From Tricholoma matsutake (lineage: Eukaryota; Basidiomycota; Agaricomycetes; Agaricales; Tricholomataceae): 64,000 bases of DNA. The notes beneath the pieces were generated by a model that searched no databases, was not told where the DNA came from, and worked only from the letters and a program-made list of their open reading frames with translations. This document shows positions 44,901 to 54,440 of this stretch, piece after piece; position 1 is the stretch's first letter; each line of letters begins with the position of its first letter. The stretch spans positions 3,534,001 through 3,598,000 of the forward strand of contig AP026549.1 in NCBI GenBank assembly GCA_026075535.2. The letters run 5' to 3'. A program made the translations under genes and the position numbers.

Positions 44901-45257
44901 TTCTTAGGCATGCACGTCACCCAGACCGCTGCAAAAGTCAAACTCGATCAAACAGAATATCTCGCCAAAGTGCTTGAGAGGTTCGAGATGACAAATGCCA
45001 AGATTGCCCCCACTCCGCTCCCGACTGGCTACAAACCATCGGAGAACACAGCGACGCCAAACGTGGCGCTTAGATCAAAATATCAGTCTGTGATCGGATC
45101 TTTATTGTATCTGATGCTCGGAACGCGACCTGATATCGCTTATGCGGTAATCAAGATGTCGCAATTCTCGGCTAATCCTAGCCAAAGAACATCTAGACAA
45201 AGCAATGTACATAATGCGCTATCTGGTGGGAACCCAGAAGTACAGTATGGTCTATGA
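41943..45257 (+). CDS. Copia Pol (protease, integrase, reverse transcriptase)
   Basis: In the same frame as gag after the TGA; the first ATG is 42048. The protease has WIMDSGASKHFTG. The pre-integrase zinc region is HRRLGHPSKEALGK...CPGCAEGKM. The integrase has D in LIHSDLKELP, D in RWRVDPGGEF and E in RRAERAIRTIMEK. A disordered, acidic and proline-rich linker covers about 43600-44100. Reverse transcriptase shows WVFSVKSDGRKRARLVAKGF, LDVKTAFLYGKLDEEIYMDQ, LYGLKQASLAWW and the catalytic YVDDGLFMG. After MLGTRPDIAYAV a one-base shift near 45190 ends the frame at 45257; the true continuation is in the next frame. Confidence 0.92.
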   Translation, partial: EGKRRRIEPETEATIEEVEDDTVSLGSEPPVTDEEVWKAIDEMLVDEPLDTGAYDDRSVLFPATSTKIKIPMNTANFSCEILPLLNVSWNYVDLNICAMCAKGDCKKGANWIMDSGASKHFTGEMKDFASYEPLPRKDSTLVQMATGTTHIVGKGAVFIRHQVVCNGKSETREMRLYPVYYIPDINTQLMSMGVFLQDGSDVRGSSAYISFIEHGNPIMHCVPLRRNDTIYWAWTHILSTKKVNVATIYVADYLTWHRRLGHPSKEALGKMPKSTIQFPRNLIIPKDKIICPGCAEGKMTSKSFPESDSRADKSFELIHSDLKELPVLSYHKHKYFIVFLDDKTSHIWVQCLRKKSDAVAAIRQFQVMAKTQYGTTIKRWRVDPGGEFKDRELQKQLKDLGIKIEMSAPHVHQQNRRAERAIRTIMEKSQTLRFTACLPQSWWEFCIEHATHLYNRTPIRRLKWLTPFEDLTKVRPDLNNLKVFGCSAYVYLPKEKCPTTLSPRSELMTYLGVEDGIKAYRFMRRNGAIFIGATALFDETMFPCCPGAKTPAKTDLGDFPPEPEDDDHSSGTDGDDPIPPQNPPLPPSLEDDDDDLPSKQKAHDDATNAPPPPPPVSTEDFRPRREDQQEWQQLPRQSGRQRKIPNRPGNTYGEQRLPSDIERDIARDQYWKKSVGQDLDHNRTRPRPQQQEPVAGPSSAPHKSVPDSNNQEHDHPMGEPDEAGYIKKITKEGGDELIRWLLSKAVTPSSGKSLVPNQFRDIARLPRQQQLEWKQACREELEALRKRQVYDIVDLPHDRKTIKNRWVFSVKSDGRKRARLVAKGFSQVEGVDFDEIFSPVVRYETVRLMFALASLEGMYMTGLDVKTAFLYGKLDEEIYMDQPEGFKLEGKERKVMRLCRALYGLKQASLAWWRELEAFMRTIGFVRASSDAGIFIHKDPKTGSIVIALVYVDDGLFMGKNKKLVDEKKNACLKHWECRSTEKVTEFLGMHVTQTAAKVKLDQTEYLAKVLERFEMTNAKIAPTPLPTGYKPSENTATPNVALRSKYQSVIGSLLYLMLGTRPDIAYAVIKMSQFSANPSQRTSRQSNVHNALSGGNPEVQYGL

Positions 45258-45748
45258 TGGAGAGAAATCTGAGGGGCTACAGGCCTTCACAGATTCTGAT
45301 TGGGCAGCTGACACAGTCAAGCGCCGATCTACAACGGGTTACTTTGCTACTCTGGCGAGTGGCATTGTGTGCTGGCAGTCCCGTTTACAAAAAACTGTAG
45401 CACTGTCATCCACAGAAGCCGAATACATGGCTCTCTCCGACACTTGTCGGCAGATAGTGTGGATAGTCCTTATTCCAGGAACTTGGATATACACTGAAGC
45501 ACGTACCAATCTGCGCTGATAATCAAGGATCCATCTTTATTGGATCAAATCCAGTTCAGGAAAGAAGGACCAAACATATAGACATTCGCTACCACTACAC
45601 CTGCAAATGCATAGAAAATGACAAAGTCACAGTCGTTTTCATTCCTGGAAGTGATAATCCGGCTGACATGTTCACAAAGAACCTTGGCACCGTCCTATTC
45701 AGGAAATTTAGAGACTCTCTCGGAATTACTTTCAAGATTCAAACTTAG
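45205..45748 (+). pseudogene. Copia RNase H segment, frameshifted
   Basis: Frame 45205-45519 carries DSDWAADTVKRRSTTGY (catalytic Asp) and SSTEAEYMALSD (catalytic Glu). Near 45470 a second shift diverts it. The expected tail, with ADNQGSIFIGSNPVQERRTK and NPADMFTKNLG, lies in another frame and ends at TAG 45746-45748. RNase H removes the RNA strand after reverse transcription; this copy cannot supply an intact enzyme without frameshifting. Confidence 0.85.
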
Positions 45749-45771
45749 CTGCTTAGAGCGCTGTACAGTTT

Positions 45772-45780
45772 GAGGGGGGG
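45772..45780 (+). promoter_or_regulatory. Copia polypurine tract
   Basis: GAGGGGGGG directly before the 3' LTR, the primer site for plus-strand DNA synthesis. Confidence 0.85.
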
Positions 45781-46085
45781 TGTTGAAATTAATCCCTGAT
45801 GCATGCTGTATACATGAGGCAATACATGCAGCATACACATGTATACATGAGGCAATACATGCAGCATACGCATGTTACTGCGCTTACTGCGCATACATGC
45901 GGTAAACACATTCCTGAGTCATGTGACATCCTTAATATTATGTATATAAGGAGAACCTGTACCGTAGTAGGAATACAGTGTTCTTACCTCTGCTAACCCT
46001 AGCTGTAAGTCTAACTAAACCCCAGGTAGGTTGTAAGGAATGTGTTGTCTCTTCCCCTGTGCAGCGTATATAGTCTGCTCCAACA
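45781..46085 (+). repeat. Copia 3' LTR
   Basis: 305 bp matching the 5' LTR, with TATATAA at 45943-45949. It carries TpG at two sites where the 5' LTR has CpG. Confidence 0.95.
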
Positions 46086-46090
46086 AGTAA

Positions 46091-47004
46091 TGCATGCAAT
46101 ACACAGAATTTGCCATGAAGGTAAATAAGTGTTCCTCAGCATGTACAGGGCCAAGCACCAGAACCTAGCAGGATGATGTATTACTAAGTGTACTTATTGT
46201 ATATAGCATGGTACATGTACAACTGTCATTAGAGTAAAGATCCATATATCAAAACAACTGTAGCTACCATCCCATGGTGCACTTGTCTCACATGATATTA
46301 TTAGCAGCATGCTGGTCATCAGGGCACCAGTTATTTGCCCACCCTCAGGATAATTATAGCTTGTTATCTAATCATTATCTTACATCCAGATCTCCCTAGA
46401 GGGTGCTTCTTATATGATTGATGGGACTTCTATTACTAGTATTCCTCCTATTTCCAGTTTGACAGGCCTCAATGTTTCAAAATGTCTTTGCTTTGTGATG
46501 TATTCTATCCATATGTTTGATTCCACCTATGACTTCATTGTTCTATATCTTGATATGAGCTTGGCAGCCAGCTTATTGTCCCAAACACTGGCCAACAAAA
46601 AGATTGGTTTACAGAAGCTATAAAAGGCAGAATCTCTGCTTCTGTTTATACAGCCAGCCAGAACTAAGCCATTGATGCAACAAGTGTCTCTGGATATTTC
46701 ATGGGGAGGAAGTGTGGGTAGTTGTTGTAGATGGTGTGACTGTTGGACATCTATGTTGTGCTGTGCACAACTGCTGGAGAATCAATGCAACTGCTTTTCC
46801 CAGAGCCACAAGACAACCAAGGGGAGGGTTTGCATAATAAAGGGATGCAACCAGCTTTGACAGGCTGACACTCATGTTTGCAGTGATGCAGAGCACATTG
46901 AGGCAGAATGCATCCATGGTGAATGTGGCCAAGTGAACTTTCAGCCCAAGGACTGTCTTGAAAGAGCACACATTGATAAGTCCACCTCACAGCTAGAGCT
47001 CTGG
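46091..47004. other. Non-coding stretch, nothing recognised
   Basis: AT-rich, CpG-poor. The frame at 46414-46623 (69 aa) has no known motif. No repeats matching other parts of the window were seen. Confidence 0.5.
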
Positions 47005-47210
47005 AGACTAGTGCTTTCTAGGGCTTCAAGGTCCAGTCCTTTGAACCAGAAAAGGACCAAGGACTGAACCAGACCATAACCAGTCCAATAGGACCTTCAG
47101 TCATGGTCCTCCTTGTCCTAACACCAGTCCAGTTCACAGTTCCCTCAGCTCACAAGAATGAAGGAAACTGACCAGGACCAGTTATAACCCATCCTGGACC
47201 TAACTGAGAG
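47005..47210. mobile_element. Degenerate hAT-MITE-like fragment
   Basis: Begins near 'ctagtgctttctagggcttc' and holds AAGGTCCAGTCC, GGACCAG and CCTGGACC words like the termini of the hAT MITEs. The body of the long copies is absent. Possibly a heavily deleted or independent family member. Confidence 0.4.
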
Positions 47211-47807
47211 CATTCAAAGTTGAATCCACAAAGAATAATTATGAGTCTGAGGTACAAGGACTCGTCTTTTTAACCCGACCAACCAGCCAGCAAAAGTGAT
47301 ACGTTAAGTCTGACAGCTGCTCGGCAGATGTCAAAGTTTCAACACTGTCTGAAGACAGGCTTATATTTTGAAGTCAGTCCAACTCAGCCCCTTATAGACT
47401 TTCACACTGAGCAGGTTTTACCGACATGCGGATTTTGAACGAAAAAGGAAACTGTCATGTTGAGTCATGCTTCCTCAAAAAGCTCAGCAGCACGATGTAT
47501 GCGCAAAAGAGTTGTTTGTTGGGCCCTAAGTAATGGTTTTCAAGTTCTTTTCTTTTATTTCATTTTCAACTAACTAATGTTCTAATTTGATCTTTAAGTT
47601 CTATTACCACGAGATGGCACCAAGACAGCAGATCCACACCTGTGCCACTGCTGCGAGCATCTGCTTGCAGGGTGGATAATGGATCACGACACAGAGATGG
47701 GGACGACAACATGACAAAAATAGCGGCTGTGGCAGATGACGAGGGGGATGACAAGGATGGGACAAGAGGGAAGTGCAGGCAAATGATGCAGCGCCGTACA
47801 ACAAAAA

Positions 47808-47896
47808 GGGTCCAAGAGGTGTCGCCGATGTCTCTTGGGCTGTAGTTAAGTTTTTTTCTTATTCATTTCATTTTTTTTGGTGCTAACAAAGTTTCT
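47808..47896 (+). repeat. HIP hairpin-intron module d
   Basis: GGGTCCAAGAGGTGTC pairs imperfectly with GATGTCTCTTGGGCT (47808-47841). A segment with a weak donor (TTAAGTTTTT), a pyrimidine tract, GCTAAC and an acceptor TTTCTAG follows. The donor is less canonical than in other copies. Confidence 0.55.
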
Positions 47897-48168
47897 AGGT
47901 ATTAACTATGGACAACAACAACAACCCTGACCCAGCACCAAACCAGGACAACAAGGATGATGGTGAGGACAGCAAGGAACATGGGAGGATGACAACAATT
48001 ATGGCGAAGGCACAGCAACAATGGGGACAACAACAACAACAACTCCTGGGACAATGATAGGGGGACAACACAACCAAAACAAAAATGGCGGCAGCAACGA
48101 CCAGGGTGGGACAACAACACCACACGAGGAAGGCACAGGAGACAGAGATGGCCAGTATGACGACAAAA

Positions 48169-48251
48169 CAGGCCCAAGAGACGTCTCTTGGGCCTGTAAT
48201 ATGTTTTTTTCTCTTTCATTTCATTTTCTTATTACTAACACAACTTTTTAG
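48169..48251 (+). repeat. HIP hairpin-intron module e (perfect 28-bp palindrome)
   Basis: CAGGCCCAAGAGAC is followed directly by its exact reverse complement (48169-48196). An intron-like segment follows with pyrimidine tract, ACTAAC near 48234 and acceptor TTTTTAG at 48245-48251. The donor region reads GTAATATG. Confidence 0.65.
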
Positions 48252-48929
48252 GTACTACAAACTCAAACTACTTACAACAATGACTGGAGTTCCTGAACCC
48301 ACTGCCACCACCACTGCCACCAAAACCGAGGGACTGACAATGGCAACAAGCAAGAAAGGCCAACCAACACAGCGATGATGGGGGCTATGGGACAATGACA
48401 ATGAGGAGGCAGATAGCAATGACAGTGACGACGAAAAGACAGTGGGGATGAAGACCAGGCCAGACTACAGGACAACCAGGCACAGGGATGGCAACACCAA
48501 GAGACAGGGAGGAGAACAAGATCACAATGATGGCTACCACCATAGCACCCCAACCACTAGGGATGGTGGCCAGGGACAACAGGAGTGGGACCCATGTGCC
48601 CAGGATAATGCACCTGTATCAATGCACCAAGATGACCCATCCACGAGGCCGACACACCAGCACCAATGCACAGGACCACGTCCCCCTCTCCCCTGCATTT
48701 TGTGTGGGGCAGGGATGTTTTTGTTTCTGTTTTAATGCCCCTCCCCTGCATTTTGCGTGGGCGAGGGGTTTGTATATAATTGTAGTACTCCCTCCTCACA
48801 TCTTGTGCAAGGGATGTAGTTAATCAATTTTTTGATCTTGATTATGTGACAAGCACCTCCCTTGAGGAAGATGAAAATAGAGTTTTGAGTGTGAGTGTCA
48901 TAAACAAACCTTATAGTTATCACTAGTAA

Positions 48930-49190
48930 TCTCCTGTGGCTCAACTAGTTGAGCACACTTGTACAGTATATGTGATCATACCATTAAAAGGTCTTGAGTT
49001 CAGTCTTTCCTTCACACAAATTTATTTTGTAGGCACTTCATGAAGTTTCAAAGAGCTTGGAACTTGAATATATCAAATTTGAATATCCAATATGGTATAC
49101 TTTTGTCAAGTACCTGGAATCTGGTTATTCCAACCAGAATCCCCAGAGTCCAACTGGAATTGCTGGATTCCACATCTGTGAATGTTATGG
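48930..49190 (+). mobile_element. tRNA-derived SINE, copy 4 (divergent)
   Basis: The head has TGGCTCAACTAGTTGAGCA (A-box-like, from 48937) and GTCTTGAGTTCAGTC (B-box-like, near 48992). The tail has inverted GGAATCTGG / CCAGAATCC words. Divergent from copies 1-3; classification is tentative. Confidence 0.5.
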
Positions 49191-49342
49191 ACAAGTAGAG
49201 ATCATCAGGGCCTGTACACCCCCCTATCTACAAACTTGCAAAGGGAAAACTAAGATATCTTATTTCTACTGAACATACAAAAATTTTGCATTTGCATTTT
49301 TGGGTTCTCCTGATGTCTGTGATAAAGAAGATGATTAATTCA

Positions 49343-49392
49343 GAGGACTCGTACATGCCAGGTGCAGCCATGGCCCAGCTAGAACAAGTTAT
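49343..49392 (+). repeat. Copy of the HIP right-end sequence
   Basis: GAGGACTCGTACATGCCAGG and 'gcagccatggcccagc' match the right end of the element at 60609-60653 and, inverted, the start of the left arm at 52664. With the start at 47236 this suggests that 47236-49392 is one full element. Confidence 0.6.
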
Positions 49393-49559
49393 AACTAATG
49401 TAAAATGAGGATAGTCCTTGAAAATTTGGGAGGTTTGCAAGGGTTTATATACCCTGTGCCATGCATGGACCATTTGGTCATGTGTGCATGTGAACAACAA
49501 AGTGACACCACTTTTTTAAATAATGTTTCATGACTCCACTTTTTTTGTCACACACTCAC

Positions 49560-50420
49560 AAACAATCAACACTGCTCAATCCCACCCACCAACAACACTA
49601 ACAACTGCAACGCAATGCAATGCCACCAACGCAGTCATTTTCAATGCACAAAATGGGGCCCAAACAACTTCCAGCATCATTTGGGCCCCAGGTATGTTTC
49701 CTTTCTTCCATTTTCCAGATTCTAACATTGGATCTTGTTTTCTCTAGGTACTGACTTTGATATACCCAGGGATGGCAACACACCCCAATGCCACTATGAG
49801 CATGCTATGCTTGTGGGGTGCATATGGGGTGTAACCAGTGCTGCAACACCAATGTTGCCACCAACAACAATACCAACAGGGCCAACAAACGCTGACAACA
49901 CCAAGAGGGATGATGAATGCTGACAATGCCAATGGGACAATGAATGCTGACAATGCCCAATGGGACAATGAACACCACCAATGCCAGCATCACTGCCAAC
50001 AGGACAATGAATGCTGACAACACCAACCTTACCACCAACAACAGACAATAAATGCTGGCCATGCCAACATCATTGCCAACAACACTGACAATGACAGCAC
50101 TAACAAGGGAAAAGACAGGAAGGACAGCACCAGGTATGTGTCACATCCCCCCAGCACTGCCATGTTGCTAATGATCCCACCCTCAAAACAGAAGGACAAT
50201 GACAACCAACAACCCAGCACCCACCTCCAGCCTCATGAGCCACTGCTCATGGGGTGGATTGTGGGTGCTAGCTTTTGACAATGGATGCCAATGCTGAACA
50301 ACCCAGCACCAACATCCAGCCCTGCAAGCCTCTGCTCATAGGGTGGATTGTGGGCAGTGTTCTTTTTTGTGGTCCCCTTCCTTGCTTGCAGTGCAGGGTG
50401 GGAGGGGGTTTTTACTTTGT
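49560..50420 (+). repeat. HIP element cluster 4
   Basis: Hairpin-intron module f at 49654-49747 leads into a tandem-like region of GACAATGAATGCTGACAATG words (49900-50100). Palindrome-2 copies follow at 50226-50262 (CATGAGCCACTGCTCATG with TGGAT outer arm) and 50313-50348. The 3' end is a hairpin CCCCTTCC...GGGAGGGGG (50374-50408) and TTTTT. Confidence 0.75.
49654..49747 (+). repeat. HIP hairpin-intron module f
   Basis: TGGGGCCCAAA pairs with TTTGGGCCCCA (49654-49690). Intron-like segment 49692-49747: GTATGT, TTCTAAC, TTCTCTAG. Confidence 0.7.
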
Positions 50421-50483
50421 TTCTTTTTTTACCTACTTCTCTTGAAAGACTTACAACTTAAACTACTTATTAAGTAGTTAAAT

Positions 50484-50790
50484 TTAGTCCTGACTGGTGC
50501 TTTACCAGTCAGGACCTGGTCTTGTTCTAAACTGGTCAAGACTGGTTTATGAACCACTGTGTAACTGACATGGACTGGTCCTATAGGGTCCAGTCCAGTT
50601 ATCTGTCAAGTTGTGAAATGTAATGAACCAGTCCAGTTCCGGTTATGTCCTGAAAGGGCAAAAAAAAACCAGACTGGTTTGTTACATTCCCCAAGTCTAC
50701 CAATAACCAGACCGGACCCTACAGGACCAGTCCATGTCAGTTATACAGTGGTTCATAAACTGGTCAAGACTGGTTTAGAACTGGACCAGT
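50484..50790. mobile_element. Large palindromic MITE-like element
   Basis: Arms 50525-50602 and 50703-50780 are inverted repeats with few mismatches (ACTGGTCAAGACTGG, TATGAACCACTGT, GACATGGACTGGTCCT). Part of the loop also pairs (GAAATGTAATGAACCAGTC with GACTGGTTTGTTACATTCC). The ACTGGTCC words recall the hAT MITEs, but the ends differ. It lies at the centre of the inverted HIP pair 49654-51648. Confidence 0.75.
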
Positions 50791-51114
50791 TATCTACTAC
50801 TATATACATTATATACTTACTACTATATCAAAAGAAATTTAAAAGAAAAAGAAAAAACACCCAGCAATCCACCCTGTGAGCAGTGGCTCACAAGGCTGGA
50901 TGTGGATGTCAAGTTGATATGCATTGGCAGCATTGTCATTGTCATTGATGTTGTCAGTGTTGGCAACAACACCCATGCTCCACCCCGCGAGCAGTGGCTC
51001 ACAAGGCTGGATGTTACATTCCTCTGTCAAGGGGGTTGGGTAAGTCAGGGGTGACATAGCGCTGTTACAGAGTGGGCTGGGACATACCTTGTGTCATTGT
51101 TGGCCCCATTTGCC

Positions 51115-51415
51115 AATTCCCCCAGTTTATCGAGTCCCCCCATTCATCAATTCCCCCATTTGTCACATTCATCAATTCCCCCATTTGTCAATTCCACCTG
51201 CTTGTCGATCTCCCATTTGTCGTGGCTCCCATTCATTGATTTCCCTGTTCATCGGTGAAGGTCTTGGTGTTGGTGCTGGTGGTGTTACTGTCAATGTGGT
51301 CAGTGTTGGTGTTGGTGTTGCAGGTTACAGTGTTTGTGTTGGGTTTGGGGTTGTCAAGGTTGGTCATTGGAGTTGATGCTGGTGCTGGTGTTGGTGGTGC
51401 TGGTGTTGTGTCGTT
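51115..51415. repeat. CCCCCATTTGTCAATT and GTTGGTGTT tandem tracts
   Basis: At 51115-51240 degenerate repeats of TTCCCCCATTTGTCA/ATTCATCAA. At 51255-51415 GTTGGTGTTGGTGCTGGTG repeats. Both lie within HIP cluster 5. Confidence 0.7.
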
Positions 51416-51551
51416 GTACACCCAATACCCATGAGCAAAGAGTGTTTGTGGCAGCAGGTGAGGTGTGCTGTCCATGTTGCCGTATCCACCCCACAAGCAC
51501 AGAGGGCTCATGGCAGCAGTGACATCCAGTTGGGGAGAATTAAGTAAAAAC

Positions 51552-51648
51552 CTAAAGCATACAAAGAAAAGGTTAGTCAGTTATAAGTAACAATACAAAA
51601 TATGTTTACCTGGGCCCAAATGACAGTCATCATTGTTTTGGGCCTGCT
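51552..51648 (-). repeat. HIP hairpin-intron module g (minus strand)
   Basis: On the minus strand GGCCCAAAACAATGATGA pairs with TGTCATTTGGGCC (51648-51613). The intron-like segment 51609-51552 follows: GTAAAC, CTGACTAAC, TGCTTTAG. Confidence 0.7.
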
Positions 51649-52663
51649 TTCCACACATTGTGTTCTTCACATTTGTGGTCAGTTTGGGAGTAGTGGAGAT
51701 GTGGGCATAGGCATCGACAGCAGTGGTGAGTGAGATGGGAAGAGGAAGGGAGAAATGTTGATGGTGGGAGGAAAGATGCTGGCCCAGAGTGTACACACAT
51801 CATTGATCACTTGTTCCAGCAATTCCTGGACAGTGATCGATGCATCAAGCTCATTGATTTCAATGGCTGTGAGGCTTCCTCCACTGCTGCAAATGCCCAA
51901 ATGACTGTTGGAACATGTGGGGGAGCATAATACTAATCTCATGTAACTTGAATTTTATTTTTATGTGGAGTATTTGATGCTCAATTGACAAAATATTGTC
52001 AATGTAAGGTCAAATACTTGAGAACTTGAGTTGATCAAGTGCCCAAACCATGCATCTGACCAGTACACCTGGCCACAACTCTTCCACATCACCTGAAGCA
52101 CCTAACTACTTGTTCTATAACATACAGACACACTTTGTGGTTCATTTCTAAGCCTCCAAATTAATTTCTGACATGTATTAGGCTCACAAATGGCAAAAAT
52201 ATGAGAAATAACAACTTGCATTTTGCACAACTGAAATTCATTCTATGCTCTTAGGGGATTCTATTACTGCATGGCTTTTCAAATTTGACTCATTGGAACA
52301 TGAGTTACAGACTTAAAACCATCAAACTTGTCATTTGCACTGTTGCTCATTTCCTGTCAAATAACATTACAACCATTGGCCAGCAAAGTAGGCAGCATAA
52401 GGATAATTTACTACATATTTATGAGCACCTAATAATTTGTGGTGCTCGATGCACACTGTTGCACAGGGAAAACAACATCCAAGTGTCCAGAGTAAACACA
52501 TGTAAACAGTGAGTGATCGGCTAGTTGATTGATGTGCATACTCTCTTTCTCTACCTTCCCCCATCTTTTCTGCCTCCCATCCAGCCTCTAAACCCATATT
52601 TCTAAGTATTATGCTCTTTTTTATGCTCTTTGTAACTAGCTAACTGTTTTCCTTCCTATCTAG
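51649..52663. other. Non-coding stretch, nothing recognised
   Basis: AT-rich and CpG-poor. Small frames on both strands, no domains. Ends at the sharp boundary of the inverted repeat at 52664. Confidence 0.5.
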
Positions 52664-53004
52664 ACTTGTCCAGTTGGGCCATGGCTATGCCTGGCATGAA
52701 CGAGTCCTCACTTCATGGACTTTTTTTTCTTTAGTCTGCAATTATTTTCAACCGACTCCCATTGTGCCACTGAAAAGACGCAGAGGATACCAAGACAAAC
52801 AGGAAGGCAAAGCTCGAACAAAGTTAAGTAGGATGGAATTGGAAAACAGACAAAATGAGCCATGAAAACACCTTCCTGTCATCTTAGATTAGTCTTTAGA
52901 AAAACTCACCTATCCCAATTGTATGCACTATTTTTGGCTACCAAGATTGATGATGACATAAGCAGCAAATAAACTCATTTAGTTACTGGAGATGACGTCT
53001 ACGC

Positions 53005-54172
53005 TGATGATACTCAACCTGGGAAAACCACCAAAACAGCCGATGAGGCAACCAATGATATTTGCACGAGTCAGAGGAAGTTCCGAATGTTTGTGGTCCA
53101 ACCTATGGGAAGACAACTAGTTGTTACTAGTCATAAAGGTAGTTCTATAAGACAGGAAGGTGTTTGGTGCGGTCTGATGGAGTATCGATCGATATCGAGG
53201 ATGATCGATGATATCGTCGGCGAGCGATGTTTATTGTCGATGGTCAATGTGTGAATTCTGAGGACCTTTTGGTAGGTCGATAGTATACGAAAGCTTTAGC
53301 CAATGGCTAGGAAGTGTTGGGATAGCTACTAGTGCTAATGATAAGAAGGTCAAAAGAGGATTTTGGATGAGGATGATCGCAGAGGTTTCTCGTCGATCGA
53401 GAAAACTTGTAGAAGCTTAGATTGTTTTAGAGAATAGATTGGATTCTTAGAACTCGGCGATATCTGAAGACGATTTCTTGTTATTTCCAAGTAGATACTA
53501 CAGAGTTTTATATGTTTTAAAAGAAACTTCCTAAAATGATATAAGAAACATGTGTAGAACATGAGGCAAAAGATATGAATTAAGGCACAAGGCCAAAAAA
53601 GAGACTGGAATCTGAACAAGAAAGAGATATATCATATGATGAAGGAGTAATAAAGGGTATAGAACTAAAAAGGGACTGTCCTTTGTGTATAAACCGCACT
53701 AAGTCTCGCAATAATCCATCCAGTGGGTTCTGTACACGATAGGGACTTGGAACAAGGCTGACCTATTATCAGCAGGTTTGAGCACGAGTTGGAATACTCC
53801 CTGGCACATGGTTTTCCACCATTTAGATAATGAATGCAGTGCCCGATGTCGCTCATAGTCTCTCGATATCGATTGATAACGCTCGACAATGGTCGACGAT
53901 GTTTGATTGCAGTCGCAGTTGTTCGAAGTTGATTGGGGATGTTTGATGTTTGTTCAGAGGGATCTTAGGGGCTTTTGAGGTAGTCCTAAGGTTGTGTGAT
54001 GTGGTTTCTCAGTATGATCGATGTCGCTGGTGATGTTTCGACGCAGTTGATATGATATTGCGATCGATAGACTGGGTCATGCTGCGTCTGGAACATCGTA
54101 GGAGTTAGCTGATGTGATTAGAATGTGGTTGAAATGGTGAATCAGCCTTTGAGCCGAGGAGACAACCTATCA
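53005..54172. mobile_element. Solo-LTR-like insertion
   Basis: A 1168-bp CpG-rich segment present only in the left arm. It begins TGATGATACTC and ends CCTATCA (TG...CA), flanked by ACGC (53001-53004) and ATGC (54173-54176), which fits a 4-bp duplication of ATGC, the uninterrupted sequence of the right arm. No coding frame. TCGAT/ATCGA words are abundant. The best explanation is a solo LTR of an unidentified LTR retrotransposon. Confidence 0.7.
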
Positions 54173-54440
54173 ATGCTTTTCGGACCTCCTGGTCGATCAG
54201 CATTAATCAGTGTTCTCATAAAATCTTCATAGTATCGCCTTGACTTCAGATGTTGAATTTTAACCTATTCATTAACTCAAAAATTAAGTTTTTTTTAAAG
54301 TGCCCTGAACAGCCAAGCTCTACAAGGACAGCCCATTTGACCAGGATTATGCTTCCTGAGACAATAAAACTACCATGGAACTGCTGTGAAATGGTGGTGA
54401 TGGTTGGCAAAAAGAAGGCCAAAACAAACAGAGGCCAATA

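Larger units (their letters stand above)
40330..46085 (+). mobile_element. Ty1/copia LTR retrotransposon, complete structure
   Basis: Two LTRs of 305 bp (40330-40634 and 45781-46085) begin TGTTGAAATT and end TCCAACA. The element is flanked by AGTAA on both sides (40325-40329 and 46086-46090), the 5-bp target duplication. Between them, in copia order, are gag, protease, integrase, reverse transcriptase and RNase H. CG dinucleotides are frequent, unlike the surrounding old elements, so insertion is recent. Lesions are one in-frame TGA between gag and pol and two frameshifts in the RNase H region. The LTRs differ at about four sites. Confidence 0.95.
47236..48830 (+). repeat. HIP element cluster 3
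   Basis: Starts GAGTCTGAGGTACAAGGACTC and follows 58870-59330 closely: TTTTTAACCCGACCAACCA, then AAAAGTGATACGTTAAGTCTG. Next comes an intron-like segment beginning at GGGCCCTAAGTAATGG (47520) and ending TTAAGTTCTATTACCACGAG (about 47599), and palindrome 2 at 47649-47681 (CTGCGAGCATCTGCTTGCAG + GGTGGAT). Two hairpin-intron modules follow at 47808 and 48169. The 3' hairpin CCCCTCCCCTGC...GGGCGAGGGG lies at 48738-48768. Confidence 0.75.
50862..51648 (-). repeat. HIP element cluster 5 (inverted)
   Basis: Read on the minus strand: hairpin-intron module g (51648-51552), a GGTGTT/AACACC-rich body (51415-51250), then palindrome-2 copies at 51010-50980 and 50905-50865 (TGTGAGCCACTGCTCACA with ATCCA/TGGAT arms). 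It mirrors cluster 4 around the palindromic element. Confidence 0.7.

Noticed and set aside
53141..53165. 'agacaggaaggtgttt' in the solo LTR matching 60440
   Set aside because: A single 16-nt match with no extended similarity on either side; chance or minor conversion cannot be excluded.
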